In this document: piece after piece, positions 40,383-46,450 of the stretch
How the letters are laid out: every line of letters starts with the position of its first letter
Numbering within the stretch: the stretch's first letter is position 1
From: a virus
Virus record (IMG/VR): IMGVR_UViG_3300025141_000180
Coordinates: 1 to 46,450 of that record
Direction: 5' to 3' (one strand)
Length of the DNA stretch: 46,450 bases
The notes under the pieces: model-generated
The model's input: the letters and a program-made list of their open reading frames with translations, nothing else
Told to the model about the DNA's origin: nothing
Database searches by the model: none
Translations under genes and position numbers: made by a program

Positions 40383-40761
40383 CGACCTCGCCCCTAATCG
40401 CACTTGCCGCTGCCATTCTTCGCAGTTCAGACAAGTCGTTAGTGGGGCTTCCAGAAATCGGCATCGCAGGCTCTTCACCTACTCCCATGGTTTCTTCAAC
40501 AGGAACTTCAGCAGAGGGCGCACCCGTCTGAACAAGTTCCCATCCATTCTCAGAAAGGATAGACAGAAGCTCTTCGGCGCTTCCTGGAGTCCGGGAGATG
40601 ATGACGTCGGCCATGGCTGCTGGGGTGTCCACCGCAACAGTTTCCGTAACTACTTCTTCTTCAAGGCCAGCAGGGGTTTCCACGGGAGCCTCAACCGCAG
40701 CCGTTTCGACGGCACCAGCAGCGGCGGGATCAAGATAACCAAGTGGATTACCAGCAGGCAT
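40375..40761 (-). CDS. acidic low-complexity late protein (128 aa)
   Basis: I preferred the ATG at 40761, which has GGAG 7 bases upstream, over the ATG two codons earlier. The 128 residues are rich in Ala, Val, Pro and Glu (AAAGAVETAAVEAPVETPAG), with a short more ordered centre (ADVIISRTPGSAEELLSILS). The composition matches the N-terminus of the scaffold that follows, and it ends with RRMAAASAIRG, similar to the scaffold's RRLAVARAIRS tip. This suggests a small scaffold-related partner. An internal ribosome coupling via the GTG overlap is likely. Confidence 0.72.
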   Translation of the reverse strand: MPAGNPLGYLDPAAAGAVETAAVEAPVETPAGLEEEVVTETVAVDTPAAMADVIISRTPGSAEELLSILSENGWELVQTGAPSAEVPVEETMGVGEEPAMPISGSPTNDLSELRRMAAASAIRGEVGV

Positions 40762-40803
40762 TGACATCTCCAGGGAAATCTTTACTCATAGAGCAGGTGT
40801 TCG

Positions 40804-41196
40804 TCAAGCATCGGCTTCAGATTGTTTCTTTATGTTGCCCTGGCCCTTGCTTCTATAATCCTCTACATCCCTGAAACCCATCTTCTTAACTGTCTTTTCG
40901 GCTCGGTTGCGAACATCGGTGTAATGCTCGTCCCATTCGCGGTCGCCTTTGTTGAGAAAAATGGCTTCGGGGTGCGTTTGCTTGTAATCCCTGAGTTCAG
41001 AGTTCGATGTGAAGGACCTTCCAATCTGGTCGAGTTGTAGGGGCTTCGACGGCATAGGGCCAACAGTACGAACGGGACTGATGATAACGCGAGCAGGCGC
41101 ATTGCAATAGGAACAGGTCGGGGTTTCGGACAATGGAAAGAAGACATCTACCAAAAACCTCTGGCATGGTTCGCATTCTAAATCGTAAATCGGCAT
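40804..41196 (-). CDS. FmdB-type zinc-ribbon protein (130 aa)
   Basis: The ATG at 41196 overlaps the upstream TGA and follows GAGGAGGGACAGTG. Residues 1-40 are an FmdB-like zinc ribbon: MPIYDLECEPC, a PLSETP segment, then CSYCNAPA. A polar helical region follows (DREWDEHYTDVRNRAEKTVK) with a charged tail. Such proteins are common in phage head-gene regions, where they may be minor packaging or assembly factors; no function is proven. Zinc binding is likely from the two CxxC pairs. Confidence 0.82.
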   Translation of the reverse strand: MPIYDLECEPCQRFLVDVFFPLSETPTCSYCNAPARVIISPVRTVGPMPSKPLQLDQIGRSFTSNSELRDYKQTHPEAIFLNKGDREWDEHYTDVRNRAEKTVKKMGFRDVEDYRSKGQGNIKKQSEADA

Positions 41197-41816
41197 CACT
41201 GTCCCTCCTCTGGGAAATCTTCAGCAAGCTTTTCTGCCCAAGTCTCTGCCCGTCCCTGCAGGACCTTGGCCGCATCAGGAGAACCCCCGCCGAGTAAGTC
41301 TCCCCAAGACTCTTCCCCATAGGCAGGGAAGCCTTCGGGTTTTCTCTCAGCCCCTGCTTCAGGCTGTTCATCATTTAACTCTTCAGGGAACCTGCTCGTC
41401 ATGGAATCGTCAAAGGCATCTCTCATCGTTTCTGCCATGGCTGCCGCTTGACCGCCTCTCAAGTAGTTCATCCCTTCGGTCTTATTGTATTCGGCCATTA
41501 GCTCCTTGGCCTTGGCCAAGGTTTCCTCTCGCAGAGACATAGACTTTGACTTTGGTTTAGGCGGCGACAGACCAACCCTGTACTCAGGGCCTCCATCTGG
41601 ATCGTCGGGGATCGCCCATATTTCCTGCGGGCCGATCCGAGTTATCGCTCCACCCCCCGGCAAATAATCCCCGATGCGCACATGCTTGGTTTTTCCACCG
41701 ACATCTATAATCGCACGAGCTTTATCGGAGTACGGATCAGGCTCGCCCTGTTCGGTAGTCCATGCGGATGTCCCCTGTAGGATATACGGCGGCGCTTCTT
41801 GTTTCGGATCTGCCAT
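41196..41816 (-). CDS. mosaic late protein sharing segments with internal virion proteins (206 aa)
   Basis: 206 residues behind GAGGGGTTATAG. The first 90 residues are Pro/Gly/Asp-rich with a possible beta region (HVRIGDYLPGGGAITRIGPQ). Then AMAETMRDAFDDSMTSRFPE corresponds to AMGNAMTGAFDAALMSRFPE of the 536-aa protein, and KVLQGRAETWAEKL corresponds to KVLQERAEIWAGDK of the giant protein. At the DNA level, 41371-41447 matches 28781-28857 at 62 of 77 bases, and 41235-41276 matches 25331-25372 at 37 of 42. The two matches lie in the same order. These may be shared binding motifs of virion assembly. Confidence 0.8.
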   Translation of the reverse strand: MADPKQEAPPYILQGTSAWTTEQGEPDPYSDKARAIIDVGGKTKHVRIGDYLPGGGAITRIGPQEIWAIPDDPDGGPEYRVGLSPPKPKSKSMSLREETLAKAKELMAEYNKTEGMNYLRGGQAAAMAETMRDAFDDSMTSRFPEELNDEQPEAGAERKPEGFPAYGEESWGDLLGGGSPDAAKVLQGRAETWAEKLAEDFPEEGQ

Positions 41817-43628
41817 CTATAACCCCTCTATAGGAAATCCTGCACCCTTGAACCCAGCCCCTGCTCCCTGAAAGCCCTGTGATGGAGCAGCGGTAGGAGC
41901 GCCCTGACCGCCTACAGGATTAGGAATCTGTTGCTCCTGAAGACCGGGAGGCAATCCGCCGCCTGCAGTTGTGTCCTGCGGACCAGGTGGCTGGACGGCA
42001 CCAGGCATCCCCTCCTGAGAAGGGCCGCCCTTAGTCATGATGTCGCGCATGCTCAAGAGATCAAGAAGCTTATCTAACATCTTGGTCTTATCTACTTGAG
42101 GAGCCTGAATGAGAACATCGAAGAACGTCTGTAGGTTCTTAAGCTGAACAAGTTTATTGTTCTCAGCGGGCGAATAAGGGATGGCCTCATAGTCAAAGTA
42201 AAGTGCAGGCTCGTTGTCTACTCCTGTCTTGCCTCGTGCCTGGATAGAGTCCCGGCGGATCTTCATGGCCTCTCCGCCTACCCTTAGCGGAACAATGCTG
42301 TCGTCAGGCAGGAACTCTTCGTACAGGCCAATGATGGCTGCGCCTACAGCACTGACGATGTCATGGACTTCCTTGATCCTTCGACCGTTGCGCGTCCTTG
42401 TGGCGGAGTCAGCTAGAGCAACCTCAGTAGCGACATCAGTCACGCCTACAACTCCCCGACTGTACTGCGGAATACCCAGCACGAACTCAATCATCTGAGA
42501 GGCCTTATCACGAATGGCCCCAAAGGACGGAGACAAAGAAGGCATCGGGGTCATCCCGACAATGTCGCGTATAGGGGCATTTGCCTTGCCCTGCATGTCG
42601 ATAAGAGCCCCTGGTCCTGTGTTGTTAACCAGGGCTGATTTAATGATCTCTGGGTTGTCTACCAGGCCGGACTGAAGAAGCATGACCGGAATGGACGACT
42701 GGGCATGCCAAAGCTCGATAGTGTCTAGCTCATTAAGCCTGCGTTGAAGCGGGGCGATTAGCTTAACGTCTGAGAGACCACCCAGGTTTGTCATATTGTC
42801 GTTGAAGGTAAGCATTGAGAACGGATTGCGAACAAACCTGAACGGAAGATCACCCTCGAAGAGAGGGTCGTCCATACCGTCGAGGATATGGTAGTACCTG
42901 CCCGCCCCTGAGAAATCGTAGAACTCAAAGACCGTCACCCATTCAAACACTTCTCGGCTTGCGTCATTGAGCATCGAGCGATCTTTCGTAGAGTCCCGCA
43001 GCCAGTTTGGATAAGTACCATAGTCCGCAGATTTAGCTACATGGCTGTCGTAAAAGCCGCCCTTCTTTCCTTTCTTTTTCACACGAGACTCGAAGTCCGC
43101 CTTAGTTAGGACAGTCACTTCGATCAGGTAGCGGATGTCGTCCCACTTGGAGGCTCCCATATCAAAGAAGATGTAGCGAGGGTCGGTAACATAAATCTCT
43201 GGAGTCTCTCTCTTGAAGTTCCAGATGGTCTTAACAAAGCCTCGCCCGCACAAAGACGACAGGGTAGCAAGTTCCCATAGCCTTTTATGAAAGTCCTGCT
43301 TGTCCAGCGCGTGATTGATAAGAGCTTCACGAAAACGAGCGGCGTCATCCAGGCCATCCTTCCTTGCGTTCACGGTTAGCTGGGGATTCGTTGGGCACAC
43401 GTTAGCAATCATGGTGTCGATGTAAGCATAGGGATAGTTCGACTCAAAGCTCAGGCTACCCTCGCCCCCCATCGACCCCGTGGCGGCTGCATACTCTTCG
43501 TCCTGCTGGTTAGACCAGTATTCGGAAGTGTACCAAGCTCTGTATTGGTCCCATTCGCGGCGCTCGCGCTCGGACTTCTTCTTATGGGTCGTAATGATCC
43601 CTTGAATCTGCTCATGCGTGAAAGGCAT
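41817..43628 (-). CDS. portal protein
   Basis: 603 residues, ATG after AAGGACTAAAA. The layout suits a podovirus-like portal: helical N-terminus with REWDQYRAWYTSEYW, a stem region around NYPYAYIDTMIANVCPTNPQ, strand/helix core (GRGFVKTIWNFKRETPEIYV; DPRYIFFDMGASKWDDIRYL), long helices with LKLAPLQRRLNELD-like sequence (IAPLQRRLNELDTIELWHAQ), and a Pro/Gly-rich C-terminal tail (GMPGAVQPPGPQDTTAGGG). The dodecamer forms the DNA channel and the packaging motor dock. It lies downstream of TerL, as expected. Confidence 0.88.
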   Translation of the reverse strand: MPFTHEQIQGIITTHKKKSERERREWDQYRAWYTSEYWSNQQDEEYAAATGSMGGEGSLSFESNYPYAYIDTMIANVCPTNPQLTVNARKDGLDDAARFREALINHALDKQDFHKRLWELATLSSLCGRGFVKTIWNFKRETPEIYVTDPRYIFFDMGASKWDDIRYLIEVTVLTKADFESRVKKKGKKGGFYDSHVAKSADYGTYPNWLRDSTKDRSMLNDASREVFEWVTVFEFYDFSGAGRYYHILDGMDDPLFEGDLPFRFVRNPFSMLTFNDNMTNLGGLSDVKLIAPLQRRLNELDTIELWHAQSSIPVMLLQSGLVDNPEIIKSALVNNTGPGALIDMQGKANAPIRDIVGMTPMPSLSPSFGAIRDKASQMIEFVLGIPQYSRGVVGVTDVATEVALADSATRTRNGRRIKEVHDIVSAVGAAIIGLYEEFLPDDSIVPLRVGGEAMKIRRDSIQARGKTGVDNEPALYFDYEAIPYSPAENNKLVQLKNLQTFFDVLIQAPQVDKTKMLDKLLDLLSMRDIMTKGGPSQEGMPGAVQPPGPQDTTAGGGLPPGLQEQQIPNPVGGQGAPTAAPSQGFQGAGAGFKGAGFPIEGL

Positions 43629-43637
43629 TTTTAGTCC

Positions 43638-44306
43638 TTAGTTGTCTACTCGACCATGGCCTGGAGTCTTCGCGAGAGTCCCCTGGCCTCCGTCTTTCTC
43701 AGCGCCCTCTCGCAGGTCCTGGCCTTTCTTCTCTTTCTTACCAGTGTAGTCATCATCGCCTTTGTGGGTCTTGGACTTGTCGCCTGCCTTTTCGCCCCGG
43801 TGCTTGTCTTTATCCTTGAAAAGCCTTCTAGCTACGTCTTCTCTTTTTTTACGCATGCCGCCGCCTTCAACGTCAAAGATATCAAACTCGATAGGGGGCG
43901 GCGGATCCGCCAGCACCCGGCTATCGATTGTTGTCACCACATCTAGGCCCTCGGGGGGAGCCAGTACGGTCTCGTCCTCACCCTCTTCGCCTTCAAAGAA
44001 GTCCAGTTCTCCTGAGCCCGTCCGCTCTTTGAAAAAGTCAACATAAGGCTTAAGAGCCTCTTTGCTTTCTTCAATAAGCTCAGGCGCTTTTTCGTATACC
44101 TTGCGAATAAATCTTTCCATTGGCCCTGCTGAACGACCGAAGTATTCAAGCAGCCCTTCTTTGTTGGGGTCAAAAGGGGCAGTGCGATACGAACTATAGG
44201 CCTTGGTGCCTTCCTTGGTATCCTCGCCCTTGCTTGGTCCCTCATAGGCCTCTTCGCCCTTGGTTTTCCCCTCAGTGATTTCTTCGCCTTTTGTGGTTGC
44301 CATCAT
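43638..44306 (-). CDS. acidic/lysine-rich low-complexity protein with KGEE repeats (222 aa)
   Basis: The AGGAGG site lies in the end of terL and the ATG overlaps its stop. 222 residues. The N-terminus has imperfect tandem repeats of about 9-10 residues (TKGEEITEG, TKGEEAYEG, SKGEDTKEG). A helical middle (GRSAGPMERFIRKVYEKAPE) and an acidic zone (FFEGEEGEDE) follow, with a Lys/Asp-rich tail (DKDKHRGEKAGDKSKTHKGD). It looks disordered outside the middle. Position between terL and portal suggests a packaging or head-assembly accessory. I recognise no family. Confidence 0.7.
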   Translation of the reverse strand: MMATTKGEEITEGKTKGEEAYEGPSKGEDTKEGTKAYSSYRTAPFDPNKEGLLEYFGRSAGPMERFIRKVYEKAPELIEESKEALKPYVDFFKERTGSGELDFFEGEEGEDETVLAPPEGLDVVTTIDSRVLADPPPPIEFDIFDVEGGGMRKKREDVARRLFKDKDKHRGEKAGDKSKTHKGDDDYTGKKEKKGQDLREGAEKDGGQGTLAKTPGHGRVDN

Positions 44307-46003
44307 TTCCTCCTACGGATGCTTCTATAGCGTATTCGCTTACGCTGGCCAGGTGAGTGTGAGTCGATTTTCTTGCGATGAGCTTGGACTTGGTCCCAGG
44401 TCATATCCTTAAATAACACAACATTGGCAGGAGTGGCCTCCACTCTCTTGCGCTTAACCGGCAGACTGCGAGCCCCTACAATAGCCATCATTAAAGCGGA
44501 TATTTTATCCCAGTGGTGGCGCGACCTGCGCTTATGACCGATGGCCCCGGATAGCATCTCGGTGATCACGCTGCACTCCGTTCTCTTGTCGTGCTTATAG
44601 CTGCATAGCTGTTCATAAGTGTCTGCGTCGTTGATGACAAGTTCATCCACCAGAGCATCTTGCAGCCAGCCTAACATCTGCTCAAGCTTTTTGGAAGTGG
44701 AAGTCAGCCCTGGTCGGTAGGGCTTCTCGTAATACAGGTGAGTGTAGCCAGCCTGCTCGCATAGCGCGATGGTGGCAGCCCCAACTCCGTTGCTCTCGAT
44801 GACCACCAGCGCCTTGTTGTAACGCTCGGCTGCAACCAGAAGCCTGCGGGTAAACAAAACTGGTTCAGTGTGGTCAGCATAGCAGGCTACCTGTGTCCAT
44901 TCCTCTTCGTAAAGCTTGAACACCTGGAACGAGGCATGGTCTCGGGCTGCATGGCCAGCGGGGTCAACGCCAATCACATAGGTTGCTCCGCTCTCAGGCT
45001 TCTCAAACTCCATGTACGGAGGAGCCCACTTAGCCATCTTACGCTTGCTGTGTTTTTCCAACAGCGACGCATGGATGACCGAAGACATTGTGGACAACCA
45101 GCAAGTGGAATCGTCCATCGGGTAAAAGACTCGGAACAAATCCGGGTTTCGCCTGATCTGCGCATCGGTTTCAAGCATCAATCTGCGGAAAGCCAGGTGC
45201 TCTTTTCTCAATCCTTCCGGGGCGTGCTTCTCTAGCATGCGGATCTCGTCGTTCTCCAGCGCAGCCCCCTTGGGCCACGGTCGTTGATTGAGCTTACCGT
45301 CCCAGAAAGGAAAGAAGGCGTAGAGCCATCGGCCTGCGCCTCGCTTGGCGTCCCGGCACTGGTCGTGCCACCAGTCCCCGCTCACCCATGGGGTCGATTC
45401 AAGGACCATCAGAGAGTGGTCTCGGTTAATCATGGACGGATAAATCAAGGAATACTGGTGCTCAGGGTTTTTCCAGAAGGGAAGTTCAGAGCCATGGAAA
45501 GAATCAGGAGACTGGCCGATACCAACGGCCCCACTCTCACCGCTCATGACGCGCATGCGGCCACCAATCTTGGTGTCGAAGGTAAGCTGACGAACCTCTC
45601 GGCTCACCATGGTCTCCGAACGAAGAGCGGCAGGCCATCTGGCATGCGTAAAGTGAACGCGCCTGTGCAGGTACTCAGCCCGGTCTCGCGTGTCTGCGAT
45701 ACAGACATGGTCCCAGCCTGGAGTGTAGGCTGTCTTTGCATAAGCGCATAGTTCAGCCGTTAATGACTTCCCTCCCTGCCGGTAGCCTAGCAATATGAGC
45801 CATTTCGTTTGGCCTGACTCGGTCCTTGGTGGGGTTGCGTAGTATGACAGAAGCGTATTCTGTAGCTGCTCAGTGATTCTCTCCGGGTCGTACTTGAGCG
45901 CCTTGCCTGTCGCCTGGTCTTGGATTTCTCCGTAGGCACGCAGCATTAAAGATGGGTCTCGCAGCGCGGCCCGTGCTTTTTCGGTGAGGCTGCAAGACTT
46001 CAT
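44303..46003 (-). CDS. terL: terminase large subunit
   Basis: 566 residues. The N-terminal ATPase has Walker A at 73-80 (GYRQGGKS) and a likely hydrolytic LMVLEST motif near residue 203. The C-terminal nuclease carries the three acidic residues of the RNase H-like fold: Asp347 (VIGVDPAG), Glu403 (VIESNGVG) and Asp499 (HHWDKISAL). Function: it cuts concatemeric DNA and pumps it into the procapsid at the portal. The ATG overlaps the previous TGA (ATGA). Downstream order (accessory, portal) is canonical. Confidence 0.95.
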   Translation of the reverse strand: MKSCSLTEKARAALRDPSLMLRAYGEIQDQATGKALKYDPERITEQLQNTLLSYYATPPRTESGQTKWLILLGYRQGGKSLTAELCAYAKTAYTPGWDHVCIADTRDRAEYLHRRVHFTHARWPAALRSETMVSREVRQLTFDTKIGGRMRVMSGESGAVGIGQSPDSFHGSELPFWKNPEHQYSLIYPSMINRDHSLMVLESTPWVSGDWWHDQCRDAKRGAGRWLYAFFPFWDGKLNQRPWPKGAALENDEIRMLEKHAPEGLRKEHLAFRRLMLETDAQIRRNPDLFRVFYPMDDSTCWLSTMSSVIHASLLEKHSKRKMAKWAPPYMEFEKPESGATYVIGVDPAGHAARDHASFQVFKLYEEEWTQVACYADHTEPVLFTRRLLVAAERYNKALVVIESNGVGAATIALCEQAGYTHLYYEKPYRPGLTSTSKKLEQMLGWLQDALVDELVINDADTYEQLCSYKHDKRTECSVITEMLSGAIGHKRRSRHHWDKISALMMAIVGARSLPVKRKRVEATPANVVLFKDMTWDQVQAHRKKIDSHSPGQRKRIRYRSIRRRK

Positions 46004-46374
46004 CCGACAGCTTTAACGGACTCGTCTACAACTTCAGCCGTGTACACAGCCTCAATCGCGGGCGCTTCGTCCTTCACGGCCACCAGAGCAGAAATCAGAT
46101 CGGAGTACGCTTCGCCAGGAGTTCCACTAGCTGTGTGCTTCGCAGCAAGAGCAGTCAGCATAAGCTCTGCCCATCGGCTTGCGGCGTCGGCTACACAGGG
46201 CGCGATGTTCCCGCACAGAATATGCACCATAACGGTCTGCGAGAACGACACCAGGTCATCGTAGCTCTTAACAGGGTTTTCAGTCAGCACCGCTGCCAGT
46301 GTTTCGCGCTCTTCTACCGGAACCAGGTCCAGCCACTCAGCATAGCCATCGGATCCGAACTTGTTTTTTCCCAT
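46000..46374 (-). CDS. small protein before terL, candidate small terminase subunit (124 aa)
   Basis: I chose the ATG at 46374 with GAGGGG upstream; the earlier alternative at 46395 would be a TTG. The 124-residue product starts MGKNKFGSDGYAEWLDLVPV, then is largely helical (ERETLAAVLTENPVK; RWAELMLTALAAKH) and ends in a short acidic/hydrophobic tail. Position directly upstream of terL and coupling through ATGA are what a small terminase subunit would show, but no helix-turn-helix DNA-binding motif is clear. I therefore call it a candidate only. Confidence 0.65.
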   Translation of the reverse strand: MGKNKFGSDGYAEWLDLVPVEERETLAAVLTENPVKSYDDLVSFSQTVMVHILCGNIAPCVADAASRWAELMLTALAAKHTASGTPGEAYSDLISALVAVKDEAPAIEAVYTAEVVDESVKAVG

Positions 46375-46450
46375 ATCAGCCCCTCGGTTCACCAATCATA
46401 ACATAGCGGTTTATAGGACGACCCCCAAGTCTTCTCGGAAGCAGCCCTGC
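46375..46450. other. right-end intergenic stretch, possible late promoter region
   Basis: The 76 bp left of the first late gene contain TATAAA and TATGAT on the minus strand but no matching -35 at 17 bp. If the ends of the window join, it would be part of a divergent control region with the early genes at the left end. I see no gene. Confidence 0.35.

Noticed and set aside
39546-40478. Longer scaffold form with a Cys-rich start from 40478.
   Set aside because: Overlaps the preceding gene by about 100 bp without a ribosome-binding site. The GTG at 40382 has GAGG and a coupled overlap.
1-46450. CRISPR array, insertion sequences and tRNA genes.
   Set aside because: No regular repeat-spacer pattern, no transposase motif and no tRNA-like sequence were found on reading both strands.

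Overview
This window looks like most or all of the genome of a tailed double-stranded DNA bacteriophage with podovirus-like gene content. It has a terminase, portal, scaffold, HK97-type major capsid protein, head-tail connector and nozzle-like proteins, and a set of very large internal-virion-type proteins, but no tape measure, sheath or long-tail genes that I can recognise. There is no integrase, tRNA gene, CRISPR array, insertion sequence, DNA polymerase or phage RNA polymerase. The phage therefore probably relies on host polymerases and host sigma factors, and I infer a lytic lifestyle. The sequence does not identify the host. Nearly all genes are tightly packed with 1-11 bp overlaps and purine-rich Shine-Dalgarno sites.

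Layout. (1) 1-4.56 kb, plus strand: a cluster of small, mostly unrecognised early-type genes driven by near-consensus TTGACA promoters. Short repeated junction cassettes join the genes by embedding the stop codon of one gene in the ribosome-binding site of the next. This region also holds two structured non-coding elements: a cloverleaf-like inverted repeat at 3423-3541, and a promoter, three hairpins and terminator unit at about 4181-4319. (2) 4.56-9.13 kb, minus strand: replication and recombination genes (small zinc-binding protein, SF2 helicase, VapE-type primase-helicase, RusA Holliday-junction resolvase, XRE-type regulator). (3) 9.13-11.2 kb, plus strand: a divergent operator/promoter region, then a YqaJ exonuclease, an ERF-like single-strand annealing protein and a small protein. 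(4) 11.2-46.4 kb, minus strand: one long late operon. Read in the direction of transcription, from high to low coordinates, it runs: terminase-adjacent small protein, TerL, portal, FmdB-like zinc ribbon, scaffold, capsid, two paralogous decoration-type proteins, connector, nozzle-like protein, three appendage-type proteins, internal virion proteins including a 3,534-residue giant, more decoration-type proteins, small membrane and basic proteins, and a lysis module (M15 peptidase plus XhlA-like membrane protein).

How it fits together. The plus-strand small genes probably act first on the host. VapE primase-helicase, UvsW-like helicase, RusA and the exonuclease/annealase pair would carry out recombination-linked replication. 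The late operon packages DNA and builds the particle. The giant protein carries a zincin HELGH site, glycine-rich hydrophobic segments and long coiled coils. It fits the polyvalent, virion-delivered protein concept.

The least explained and most interesting parts are the two structured RNA candidates near 3.4 and 4.2 kb, a large nested inverted repeat inside the giant gene (25013-25074), the junction cassettes, and a late protein at 41.2 kb that carries segments matching two distant virion genes.
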